NCBI GenBank assembly: GCA_009823505.1
Contig: VZQC01009601.1
Location: 319,934-383,933 of the forward strand
Length of the DNA stretch: 64,000 nucleotides
Reading direction: 5' to 3'
Origin: Rhizomys pruinosus
Lineage: Eukaryota > Chordata > Mammalia > Rodentia > Spalacidae
The notes under the pieces were generated by a model. The model searched no databases. It saw only the letters and a program-made list of their open reading frames with translations, and was not told where the DNA came from. The translations under genes were made by a program, and so were the position numbers. This document shows positions 10,051-19,937 of the stretch, in pieces. Position 1 is the first letter of the stretch. Each line of letters begins with the position of its first letter.

Positions 10051-11746
10051 ATGTCGTCTGGTGAGTTTGCTGGCATTGATTTTGGTTTGGGGCTGTCTAC
10101 CCCCTGGGAAGGTTTTATCGAAGGAATGGTTGTCATCCTTGCTGCCACAATTTTGTTTTGTCTCCTTATGTCCTGCTTAGGGACGAAGGCAGTCAGGAAA
10201 TTAGTCAAAAATTGCTTACAGGATGAGGTGTGTGAGGCAGCTAGAATGCAAGGACAGACCACTTCAGAGATGGTCCAGGATAACATGTCAGAAACCGAGC
10301 GCAGTGAGAGGTTGGGTGCGCGTGCGAAAAACCCTGATTTTATTACGGAAAAAGGACCTCCCGGTACATGTGGTAAGGGAGAGAAGATGTTTGCCGCCCC
10401 TCCTGCCCTCTATTCGGGCGACTCAGGGGTCAAGCCTATACCCAGTGAAAGACTTGGAGGCTTTGCTCGTTAGTCTTGATGGGGATAGTTCTTCTGACAA
10501 TGAAAGTCTAGACCCCGATGATGAAGCGGTCCTTGAGAAACAGGCGGCCATTTATGGCCAGGATCATTCCACTGACCATCCACAGGGGAGGGACAGGATC
10601 TTATGGAGTGTGAGACCGCCTCCAGTCAATACATCTGCCCCCCCGGGCACTGCTGCTCCTGCGGCTCCCCTACCTTATGTGCAGCACGGCCGATCCGCCT
10701 CGCGTATCCCGCGTAAGGATCGTGACAAGTTGGCTCTTATGTTCCCTGTTATTGAGAGGGATGGTGGAAGAGTTCATGCACCTGTCACTTTCTCAAAAAT
10801 TAAAAACTTAGCAAAATCAGTTAAAAACTATGGAGTCACAACTAACTTCACGTTGGCACAATTAGATAGACTTGCCACCTCCAATATGACACCATCTGAC
10901 TGGGAGACCATTGCTAAAGCCTCTCTCACCAGTATGGGACAATATATGGAATGGAGAGCATTGTGGCATGAGGCAGCTCAAACCCAGGCAAAAGTCAATG
11001 CTACAGCTCTAACCCCTGAACAAAGACAATGGAATTTTGACCTCTTGACAGGCCAAGGGCAGTATGCTACTGCCCAGGATAATTACCACTGGGGCGCTTA
11101 TACCCAGATTTCCACCGCTGCCATAAAAGCTTGGAAGGCGTTACCCCGTAAGGGAAAAACAAATGATCAACTTACCAAAATTATTCAGGGCCCTCAAGAG
11201 CCGTTTTCTGATTTTGTTGCTAGAATGACAGAGGCCGCTGGGAGAATTTTTGACAACACTGAACAATTAACTCCCCTGATTGAGCAACTAATTTTTGAAC
11301 AAGCTACACAAAAATGCCGCGTTGCCATAGCTCCCCGAAAAAACAAAGGCCTTCAGGACTGGCTTAGAGTTTGTAGGGAACTTGGTGGCCCTCTTACTAA
11401 TGCTGGGCTAACAGCTGCAATCTTGCAGTCTCACAGACGCCCCCTTAGAGGAGCACATAAAAGAGTCTGCTATAAGTGTGGGAAACCAGGACACCTAAAG
11501 AAGGACTGTAAAATGCCTGACATAAAAAAGCCTACACCCGTGCTTTGCAGCCGTTGTGGTAAAGGCTTTCATAAAGCTTTTCAGTGTCGTTCTGTCAGAG
11601 ACATACATGGAAAACTCCTTCCCCCGTTAGAAAACCAACGATTGGACATGTCAAAAAACGTGAGGGCGGGCCCTCGGCCCCAGGGCCCGCACAAATATGG
11701 GGTTCACCAGGTAACTTCAGTAATAAAAGGCCAGAAAATACCATAA
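10051..11746 (+). pseudogene. IAP-like gag, frameshifted
   Basis: Encodes the retroviral structural polyprotein. The ATG at 10051 opens a frame with a strong hydrophobic segment at about residues 24-45, matching the known ER-targeting N terminus of IAP Gag (assembly into ER cisternae). That frame stops at 10473. The coding-like sequence continues in another frame (open 10223-11746), in phase with an acidic Ser/Asp stretch near 10490, so a one-base shift lies roughly at 10330-10440. Downstream are a capsid-like region, a major-homology-like motif ([14 protein letters not shown], near 11187) and two CX2CX4HX4C zinc knuckles (near 11468-11509 and 11546-11587) for genomic RNA binding. The knuckle region and the frameshift site are intact. 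The ATG at 10223 is a shadow of the shift, not the real start. Loss of frame argues against a functional Gag unless the shift is a sequencing error. Confidence 0.85.
11653..11690 (+). promoter_or_regulatory. -1 ribosomal frameshift element (gag/pro)
   Basis: The heptamer A AAA AAC at 11653-11659 sits in the gag phase (tcA AAA AAC), the classic betaretroviral slippery site. Six bases later a perfect 9-bp GC-rich stem follows: 11666-11674 pairs with 11682-11690 around a 7-base loop (cggcccc). GGGG at 11699-11702 could pair with the loop CCCC to make a pseudoknot. The downstream dUTPase/pol frame is exactly -1 relative to gag. Site, spacing, structure and frame all agree. Confidence 0.9.
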
Positions 11747-12798
11747 GATTGGACCTGTGTGCAGCCTCCGACTTCTTATTAATCCCTCACTTAGGTATTC
11801 AGCCTGTCCCTGCGCAATGTATTCAGCCATTACCTGACGGGACGATAGGATTAATTTTAGGATGGGGATCCCTAACATTACAGGGTCTCGTTGTTTACCC
11901 TGGATTGATTGACAATCACTATCCCAAACATCCCCTTCTCCAGTTTATGCGTTCTCAAAGTATAGTTTTTCCAAAAATTACTGCTAACCAACCACTTAAA
12001 AATGGTCTAGTAATATATACGGATGGCTCAAAAACTGAAATAGGAGCCTATGTGGTAGATTCCAAGGTTTTCAGTAAACAATATTCTCATAACTCACCTC
12101 AAATTGTTAAATGCCTTATAGTCTTAGAAGTCCTACAGATGTTTCCAACCCCTCTTAATATTGTCTCTGATTCATCTTATGTGGTAAATGCTGTAAAAAT
12201 CCTAGAAACGGCTGGAATTATAAGGCAAAACAGTAAGACAGCTTCTATATTCCGCCAAATTCAAAATGTACTCCTTCACAAAAAAGCCCCTGTGTATATT
12301 ACACATATCAGGGCACATTCAGGCCTGCCTGGCCCCATGAGCCACTATAACGATCTGGCTGATAAGGCCACCAAATTAATAGCTGTTGCCTTAAATACAG
12401 TAATTGACCAGGCCAAAAATTTTCATGCTAAATTTCATGTAACGTCAGAGACTCTGCGACGCTGTTTTTCCCTAACTAAAAAACAAACACGTGACATTGT
12501 TACCCAATGCCAAAATTGCTGTCAATTCTTACCTACATCACATATTGGAGTTAACCCGAGGGGGATACGGCCACTACAAATCTGGCAAATGGACGTTACA
12601 CATGTCCAAACCTTTGGAAGATTGCAGTATCTTCATGTCTCTATAGACACATGTTCAGGCATTTTGCATGCCACCCCCATGACAGGTAAAAAGACAGCAC
12701 ATGTTATTCAACATTGTCTTGAAGCCTGGGCTGCTTGGGGAAAACCAAACTGTCTTAAGACAGATAATGGGCCTGCCTACACCTCACAAAAGTGGGCT
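11654..12798 (+). pseudogene. IAP-like pro/pol remnant: dUTPase-RNase H-integrase
   Basis: Frame -1 to gag. A partial dUTPase (about 11748-11918; RLDLCAAS and YPGLIDN motifs) is joined in frame at about 11918-11925 to the end of reverse transcriptase, then RNase H and integrase. The deletion removes the rest of dUTPase, the protease and the RT catalytic palm. RNase H keeps its four acidic positions (codons near 12022, 12127, 12169, 12361). Integrase keeps an HHCC-like zinc region and the first two catalytic Asp (codons near 12592 and 12763), but the catalytic Glu is lost because the sequence ends near 12798. The open frame runs on to 12939 only through unrelated filler. Mouse IAP type I-delta elements carry comparable gag-pol deletions. 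Not competent for retrotransposition by itself. Confidence 0.85.
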
Positions 12799-13214
12799 GC
12801 ACGTGACCAAAGTGGTGCCGAAACCCGGGTAAACTTACCATCGCTGGCACCAAAGGACCTTCGCTTTCGTAAGAGGATTCAGAATGCTCAGGGTAAGTCG
12901 TTCGGAAGGCATGTCGTCTGTGGAGTTTGCTGGCATTGATTTTGGTTTGTGGGCTGTCTCCCCTGGGAAGGTTTTATCGAAGGAATGGTTGTCATCCTTG
13001 CTGCCACAATTTTGTTTGTTCTCCTTATGTCCCTGCTTAGGGACAAGGCATGCAGGAAATTAGTCAAAAATTGCTTACAGGATGAGGTGTGTGAGGGCAC
13101 TAGAATGCAAGGAACAGACCACTTCAGGAGATGGTCCGATAGACATGTCAGAAACCGAGCGTGCAGTGAGAGGTTGGGTGCGCTGGCGAAAAACCACGCA
13201 TATTGTATTGACAC
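12799..13214. other. noisy second copy of provirus leader (filler)
   Basis: Follows 9942-10330 (LTR end, primer site, leader, gag start) but with frequent one-base insertions and deletions, roughly one per 10-20 bases, many in homopolymers. Where the two copies differ, the first reads cleanly as gag and this one does not. The junction with integrase uses the shared word ctgcacgtgac. Best explained as uncorrected long-read gap filling. Confidence 0.8.
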
Positions 13215-14153
13215 GCCATGTGGGTGCTGGGGATCGAACCCAGGTCCTCTGCAAGAGCAGTCGGCGCTCTTAACTGCTAGGCCATCTCTCCAGCCCCACC
13301 ATGATTTTTCATGTGCATGCATCCTGGTACTCTGCTCTGATCTGCCCCCCCCCCAGTGGTCCTTTTCCCCATCCCTCCTCAACAATCCTTCACCTTCTGC
13401 CATCATGTCTGTGATGTGACTTTTCTTGGAGGGACATGAACAAACATCTTAGGCAGCACAGGCAACAGACCAAAGAAACGATTCCACCTAATCCAGTGAG
13501 TTTTCTGGGGTTATTTTTCACATGGGGGACGAGGTTGTTTGAGGTACACAAGCATCTCAAAGGCAGCTGTATTGCTGAGGAGCCCAGGGAACAGGGCTCC
13601 TCAGCCCAGGATGACTCACAAAAGCTGTGTCCCTGGAACACCCTGGATCACTTGCAGGTAACTTGGCTGAGAGTCCCCTCTCCCCAGCAAGTGCCAGTGC
13701 TGGACAACCTTGGGGAGGGAGGGGCCTTGAGGGTCCTGTAACTTTCTGACCTCTGTCTTAGAAGCCTCCACCATCCGCTCCCTCCAGCAGGAAATAGCCA
13801 TTCTATAATACCACAGACATTCCTTTGCTCTCGTTCCCCAGCACCCCCACACCCCCTTGAGAACTCTTTCTCCCCTCCCACCCGCTGCCCTCTACTGTCA
13901 TGTCATAATACACACACACACACACACACAGACACACACACACACATATATTCCACACAAGAGAAAGTGTGATATTTGTCTTATTTTACTTAACACAGTG
14001 ACCTCCAGCTCCATGTATTTTTCTGTAACTGTCATAATTTCACTACTTGTTGAAGCTAAATAACCTTCCATTGTTTATATGGATCACATTTCCTTTCTCC
14101 AACATCTAGGCTGACTCCATATTATGACTATTGTAACTAGTGTAGCAGTGACC
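13215..14153. other. left flank of provirus, copy 2
   Basis: Repeats 8596-9534 at offset 4619 without visible change. It starts abruptly inside a B2 right after the noisy filler. Every short open frame of copy 1 recurs unchanged here. Confidence 0.85.
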
Positions 14154-14570
14154 TGTTGGTAGCCTGCTTTATTAAAGAAAGCCTGTGCTAGAGTTTTGTG
14201 AACTCACGAGCAAGGAAGGCTAGTTTCACTTTACTTCCTCCACGTAAGATAAGCCTCAGGATGTTCCAGCCCACAGGACATTCCAGGCTTATCTTCATCC
14301 TGCCCTTCCCCTCCTTACTTCCTCCTCGTAAGATAAACAGGATGCTCATTAACCACAGGATGTTCGAGCCCACACTTTTGGTATGCAAATGAGGCATCGG
14401 ATGGTGCACCAATCCAGAACATGCACAAGCCCTCTAGACTGCTATATAAGCAGTGCTTCTGCCCCATTTCGGGGTCCTTCTCACAAGAGAGCTATACACA
14501 CTAAAGTTTGCTACAGAAAAATCCTATTGTCCGCGTGAAGTTCTTGCTGGCGAGACTGCTGCGCGTGACA
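14154..14570 (+). mobile_element. IAP-like LTR (second copy), solo-like
   Basis: 417 bp, with GTGACC on both sides (14148-14153 and 14571-14576) and no internal region attached, so in its own context it reads as a solo LTR at the same insertion point as the first. Five differences from the 5' copy; one turns the polyadenylation signal AATAAA into ACTAAA (c at 14501). TATA and CCAAT boxes are kept. It may be an alternative allele or the true 3' LTR placed by misassembly. Confidence 0.85.
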
Positions 14571-14576
14571 GTGACC
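14571..14576. repeat. target-site duplication GTGACC (3')
   Basis: Directly follows the CA end of the second LTR and matches the hexamer in front of both LTRs. Confidence 0.9.
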
Positions 14577-14700
14577 ATGGATGTGCATGTATCTCTGGTG
14601 TGTTGACTTAGTCCTTTAGGTATATAGCTAAGAGTATGCAGCGTGGTCATATGGTAGTTCTATTTTTAGTTTTATATAAATGCCTTTATATTTTAAAACA
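14577..14700 (-). mobile_element. L1 fragment, right of provirus
   Basis: 'aggtatatagctaagagtat', 'ggtcatatggtagttctatt' continue the antisense L1 3' region interrupted at 9534/14153. The two pieces join smoothly if the LTR and one GTGACC are removed. Confidence 0.65.
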
Positions 14701-15250
14701 CTTATGAAGAACTGAGACACATCAAATAGCCCCTGGGATGTCAGTCTGCATGTCGCATGGAAAGGTGAGAAATCAGACCAGGTAGGGCCCAGGACATAGC
14801 TGGCTCTTCTCAACTATTTCTCTTTGGGACCATAGAGCTGGGGGATAACATCAAAGAAACAGACCAAGCCAAACACTCAAAGGGAAAACAGCAAAAAGCA
14901 GATGCAAATAGCTCACGACCCTGCAAGCCTCAAGAGCAAAGTAGAACAGACCCCAGAGTGGGGGCAGCAGAGCCTGGGCTGGAGCTCTGGTTCCGGTGCT
15001 TGTGCCTGGGCTGGAGACCTGGTTCTGGCAATTTCCAGCTCTTTAGGGAACTCACTATACCCTAGCGCCTTAGTTCTTCGTCAGAGAAATGGAGACAATT
15101 TTAGCAGCCACCTTATGGATTGATGTTCAGATAATGACTTGCCAGAGGTGAAACCCTTGGAAAAGGGTGTGGCTCTGTACAGATGTTGGTTACTAATGGA
15201 TTTATTAACATCTGCGTCTGCACAGATGTTCATTACTATTAGATTTATTA
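14701..15250. other. unique sequence, no gene seen
   Basis: No repeat, RNA gene or supported coding frame recognised. Confidence 0.4.
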
Positions 15251-15265
15251 AGACAGGTAATTCCA

Positions 15266-15495
15266 GGGCTGGAGAGATGGATCGGGGTTAAGAGCATTGG
15301 TTGTTCTTGCAGAGGACCAGTGTTTGATTCTCAGCACCCACATGGTGGCTAACAGCTGTCTATAACTCCAGTTACAGGGAAATCTGATGCTCTCTTCTGA
15401 TCTCCACAGGCATTGCACAGCATGGGTACACCTATATACAGGCAGGCAATACACTCACACCCATAAAATTAAAAAAATAATAAATATTTTTTAAA
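15266..15495 (+). repeat. B2 SINE with target duplication
   Basis: Complete B2 with an A-rich tail, flanked by the perfect 15-base direct repeat agacaggtaattcca at 15251-15265 and 15496-15510. Confidence 0.95.
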
Positions 15496-15519
15496 AGACA
15501 GGTAATTCCAATTGTGTCA

Positions 15520-15875
15520 TGGTTATTTTATGCTGCTATAACAGAATACTGCAGGCTGGGTGGATGTTAAACAGTAGAGGTTTACTTGGCTCACTCTTCT
15601 GGAGGCTGAGAAGTTCAACATCCAGGGGCATCTAGGGGAAACTCTAGCAGCCTTGTAACACAGCAGAGGGTGTCATGTGGAGAGACAGAGCAAGTACAAC
15701 AGCTTGAGTGTCCTTATAAAGAGACAGATGCCATTACGGGGACCTGCACTCTTGACCTCACCTAATCCCAGTCCCCCCTCAGAAGCACCCCCCTCATACA
15801 TGTGCTACCTCTCAAAGGCTCCCCTCCACATACATGACCTGTGAGGAGCACATTCAAGGCACAGCAGAAAACACT
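15520..15875 (-). repeat. old interspersed repeat, MaLR-like
   Basis: Starts 'ttatgctgctataacagaat' and 'ttctggaggctgagaagttc', ends 'gagcacattcaaggcacagc'. This pattern recurs at 19405-20066 and 21240-21690. It resembles reverse-oriented MaLR-type LTRs of mammals. The family assignment is tentative. Confidence 0.4.
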
Positions 15876-16639
15876 GAACAGGTCAGTGCAGCACAGATGT
15901 TCTTATCCTCCATACGGTCCCTGGAGCTGTGTCCTCTTGGGTTGAGGTCCCGTTGTGGCCCCAGTCCCTCTCTTCCAACTTGTGTCTCAGTCCTAGGCTG
16001 TGTCTTCTCTCTAGGTCTAGACCAGTCCCGCTGAGATGGCTGTGTGCTTCTGAGCACCTGGAGGCCTTGCTGAGACACGTGTTCTAATTCTGTAAACCTG
16101 GAAGGGGACCTGAGGCTTGGCCCCTTCTAAACACTGCCAGTGCTTGCCGACTTTGAGGAACAGGAAAGAACATGCTCCCTTAACATCTTCTTCTAAGCCA
16201 AGTTCCGTACACTAAATCTTGCTTTCTGAAGTCTCCTGTCTGTTAGAGTGAGGTCAAGTCAGTGGTGAGCGCCTCTCCACATCCCACCCGCCTGGCAGTG
16301 ATGGAAGATGGGCCTGCACTCACCTGATGGTCCACATACCTCTCCCTGTGGAGTGTTCTCGTGGGTGTCTATTGTGAATATAAATTCCAAAACTCTTTTC
16401 CAATCTGAAGACACCATAGATGCACCAAGAGGGGAGTCAATTTTCCCAGAATGAACACACAAAGCAAAGGCTCCCATTACAGGATATCGTACTGATTATC
16501 GACTTGGCTGCTTTGCTTACGAGATAACAGTGCCACAAAGGAAAAGATGGCTTATTCATTACCACATTCCCAGAGCCCATTCTGAGATCCCTGTGTGCAG
16601 CTGGTCTCCAATAAATGCAGACAGAGGATATGAGTGCAC
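15876..16639. other. unique sequence, no gene seen
   Basis: Only short overlapping frames on both strands. Nothing recognised. Confidence 0.4.
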
Positions 16640-16768
16640 GTCCACACTGCACACATGGTCTGTCCATATGGCACACATGGTCTGTCCACACTGCACACAT
16701 GGTCCGTCCACACTGCATGCATGGTCTGTCTACACTGCACACACGGTCCGTCCACAGTGCATACATAG
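16640..16768. repeat. 22-bp minisatellite, 5.9 copies
   Basis: Unit gtccacactgcacacatggt plus two bases, repeated five times plus a 19-base partial with constant length. It gives Cys-rich open frames on the minus strand that simply read the repeat. Confidence 0.9.
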
Positions 16769-17117
16769 CTGTTTCAAGATGCCAGGCCACACATAACCCT
16801 TCAGTGTATGGGATTTTGCCATTCTGTACACGGTGAGACCTTATCTCAAAAAAAGAGTTTGCGCTGATGCTGACTGTACAGATTCTTTTTCTTGTGATTA
16901 TTCCCTAATGCGGCAGTTTGACAACTGTTTGCATTGAGTTGGGTATTGTAGGTCATCAAGAGAGGGTTCAAAGCATACAGGACACATGTAGGTTATATAC
17001 AGATACTACAGCATATTACATAAAGTACCTGAGATCTGTGGATTTTGATGCCCATAGGGATCCTGGAACCAATCCTCTGTAGACACCAAGGAGTGTCTAC
17101 ATGTTTTTCTAATTGTT

Positions 17118-17206
17118 GACTTTTTTTTTTTTTGCTATGGTAGGGGTGGAGCCCAGAGCCTTATCCAAGCTGTGCAAGTATCCCACCTCTTTGCAATATC
17201 TCAAGT
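17118..17206 (-). repeat. ID/B4-like SINE fragment
   Basis: Poly-T, then the reverse of 'gaacccagggcc...' ('ggtggagcccagagcctta') and 'tgcaagtatcccacctc', typical of ID/B4 heads. Confidence 0.5.
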
Positions 17207-17369
17207 ACAATACATTTTTATTTTTAACTGCAGAATCATGGCTGTCCATATTGTGGACTGCAGTGTGATATTTCAATACACATACTATTTGCAATGCTTG
17301 GATCATGATACTTGTCTATCACATGACACATGATTTCTCTGAACCATGTTACTAAAAGAATGAATAATT

Positions 17370-17573
17370 GGGGTTAGATAGATGGCTCAGCAGAGTAAGA
17401 GCGATAGCTGTTCTTGCAGAGGATCCAAGGTTAGTTCCCAGCACCCACAACAGGCTGTAAGTCCAATTTCAGGGACTCTGAGGACCTCTTCAGCCTCCCC
17501 AGGCATTGCACACGTGTTATACTTACACACATGCAGGCAAAACACTCATATAATAAATAAATAAAGGTACATA
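17370..17573 (+). repeat. B2 SINE
   Basis: 'ggggttagatagatggctca', 'tcttgcagaggatccaaggt', tail 'ataataaataaataaagg'. Confidence 0.88.
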
Positions 17574-17696
17574 AATAGGAAAAGTAAAAACTAGAATACT
17601 TTATGAATATATTTTTAACGGAAAAATGACAATAACGGTGTGGTAGTTTTAGTCTTTTGAAGTTCGCACATAGCTGCCGGGGTCTAGGCTCTCTCG

Positions 17697-17805
17697 GGGA
17701 TGTCTGTGGCGGGCTCTGCTCTCACCTGGCCACACTCGGGGATCGGCTAGGGATGTCTGTGGCGGGCTCTGTTCTCACCTGGCCGCACTCGGGGACCGGC
17801 TATCA
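17697..17805. repeat. 53-bp direct duplication
   Basis: A 53-base unit starting gggatgtctgtggcgggctc is present twice head to tail (17697-17749 and 17750-17805) with a few substitutions. GC-rich relative to its surroundings. Confidence 0.85.
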
Positions 17806-18440
17806 CACCGACACTCTCTCCTGTCTGCGGTGCTCATTTATTCACTCACGGCTTCACATTCATTTCAGCCTGTTCACGCCAGAGCAGATGGAGCAATGCA
17901 GTCATTTGCATTAGAACAAGAGAAAGGGATGAAGTGCTGTGTGCGCCATGTGCCAGGGACACGGGGAGGGCAGCGAGGCCCTTACTAATCCTCCTCTTCA
18001 CCCAGCCTTCCCAGACTTGCCAGTGGGTTCAGCCCCTTGTCCCATGCTGAGAGATTGTTAGCAGAGGTGTCACCAAAGGTCAGAGCCAGTCTCAGGCAGG
18101 GGACACAGGAGAGTCAAGGCCTAGAAGAAAAACAACACCGATCAAAGCAGGAGTGAGTCCCAGGGCCTGAGGAACATCCCTGAAGATTCTCTGGATGGCT
18201 GGGATGTCCCAGATTGGCCACAAAGCCGTGCTAATGACAGCTCTGTGTGGGTGACGTTCTTCATGAGGAGACTGACAGCACAAGGACTTGAAAAGAAAAT
18301 CTCTTGAAATGTGATTGGATTTGATTGATTGACAAACACCAGACAAAGCCGGAAACTTAAAGAAACCTTGGGAAAAACCTAAGAGGACAAAAAGTGTATG
18401 AATAAGATGGTAGAAATTATACTGCAGAACAGATAAAAGA
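17806..18440. other. unique sequence, no gene seen
   Basis: Nothing recognised on either strand. Confidence 0.4.
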
Positions 18441-18510
18441 TTTGGGGTTCAGGGGGCGAGTGTTTGCCTACCACACACAAGGCCTTGGGTCCAACAAAAC
18501 AAAGGAAATT
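18441..18510 (+). repeat. ID-like SINE
   Basis: 'ggggttcagggggcgagtgt', 'ttgcctaccacacacaaggc', 'cttgggtccaacaaaac' follow the tRNA-Ala/BC1-derived ID consensus. Confidence 0.6.
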
Positions 18511-19404
18511 TTCAAAGCAAGACTTTCTACCCCAATGCTCTACGAGCCTCACAAGGAATGTGGACTGTAGCATTGGGAGATGCAAACAATTTCATGGGGA
18601 TATGGAAGTTCTGTTCACAGAACGGCCCTGTGGCTGTAGGACAGTTCCAATTGGAAAAGTGGTTTTATGTAGATTGCTTTACTGGCCTCAGAATTTGTGT
18701 GAAACCAGTTAGAGCTGTCCCGTGAGTTCTCTGGGCAAGGTCGCATGGAGCACATTGATAGGAAGAGCAGGTTCCGACCTCTGGCTCCGAGCAAGGAGCC
18801 AGGATCTGTTGTAGAATGCTGTACTCTGCTCACGCCAGCAGTTATCTTCATCTGAACAGCTGTGAGCACTCTAAGAGACCTCCTAGGTTGGTCTTGTCGA
18901 CTGTTGACCTTCCCTCATGGAATGGGGCCGATCAGGGTATGTCGAAGGTCAATGGACCCTCACCTGAGATTCTGGCGGCTGCCTCCTATACATACTGCCT
19001 AGCCATCTGTGTGTGATTTGACACATGGCCTGATGGTCTCTGGAGATGCTAAAGTATGTGGACAGTTGATTGGAGGGGGCCACTCCATCTATGCAACTAT
19101 GTAAAAGTCAACATCCAAGCTGGGGTGAGGCTTTCCTGTGGTATGACTACCCATGTTTCTGTAGGTAACCTCTCACCCTTACTCTGTATGTAAGCCCAAT
19201 AGAACCATCGATTTGCCAAGTTCAACTTTGATGAAATCCCACTTAGGCTTGTCATTGGAGGTGTACATGCTTGTTCACATATTTCCAGGGAAGGAATTCT
19301 TGCAACATCATCTCTGGGATGGAGCATGGAAGTTTGCTTTAAAAAAAAAATCCTGACTCTACTTTTTTTGTTCATTGAAGTATAACTGTCAAAATTTGTG
19401 TGCC
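18511..19404. other. unique sequence, no gene seen
   Basis: Short frames only. No repeat or RNA gene recognised. Confidence 0.4.
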
Positions 19405-19680
19405 TAAGGTGTTGTCTTAGTCAATTTCCCATTACCAGACCTGGATATTTCAGACTGGGTAACTTATAAAACAGAGGTTTGTTCTGGAGGTTCTGGAAGT
19501 TCTGGAGCATAGTGCCAGCTCTGCTGGCTCCTAGTGAGGGCCTTGTGCTGTGTCCTAATGAGGCAGAAGAATGCAAGGGCCCGTGGACACAGGCAGAAAG
19601 GACAAAACGTGGCAGGGGCTCGACTTAGTGCAAACCATTCTCCAGGTAACTGATCCAGTCTCCAGAGAGCTTCATTAATC

Positions 19681-19687
19681 TCTCTAC

Positions 19688-19736
<49 letters not shown>

Positions 19737-19741
19737 CTCTC
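19681..19741. repeat. (CT)n microsatellite
   Basis: About 50 bases of CT dinucleotides with short breaks. Confidence 0.95.
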
Positions 19742-19937
19742 CAAACCCAGGGCCTTGCACATGTGAGCTAAGTACTCTACACTGAGCTACACTGGTGTTT
19801 TGAGCTAGAATTCTATTATGTACTTCAGTCCAACTTTCAACTTCCTAGTAGCCCAGGCTCCAAATTGAATGCACGATCCTCTCCTCTCCACACTCTGAGT
19901 GTTGGGATTGTGGGTGTTTGCCACCACGCCCAGTTCC
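19742..19937 (-). repeat. B4 SINE (ID-B1 composite)
   Basis: The ID-type part ('aacccagggccttgcacatg') is followed by a diverged B1 part ending 'tgccaccacgcccagttcc', the composite structure of B4. Confidence 0.65.

Larger units (their letters stand above)
9535..12798 (+). mobile_element. IAP-like provirus (ERVK), defective
   Basis: Order: LTR, primer site, leader, gag, -1 frameshift signal, partial dUTPase, RNase H, integrase (truncated). The tRNA-Phe primer site, 6-bp target duplication, membrane-type Gag N terminus, two zinc knuckles and dUTPase in the pro frame all fit the IAP branch of betaretrovirus-like elements. Protease and the reverse transcriptase catalytic part are absent and there is no env. 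The internal region, about 2.85 kb, is much shorter than a full-length IAP. The element stops mid-integrase at about 12786-12798, where a noisy second leader begins. The true 3' part is therefore probably missing from the assembly rather than from the genome. Confidence 0.9.

Noticed and set aside
10223..10440. ATG at 10223 as the start of gag
   Set aside because: Up to about 10440 this frame is not coding-like, while the frame from 10051 carries the membrane segment expected of IAP Gag. The ATG at 10223 is the shifted frame's chance start.
12799..12939. Extension of the integrase frame to 12939
   Set aside because: The codons after 12798 come from misjoined leader sequence, not integrase.
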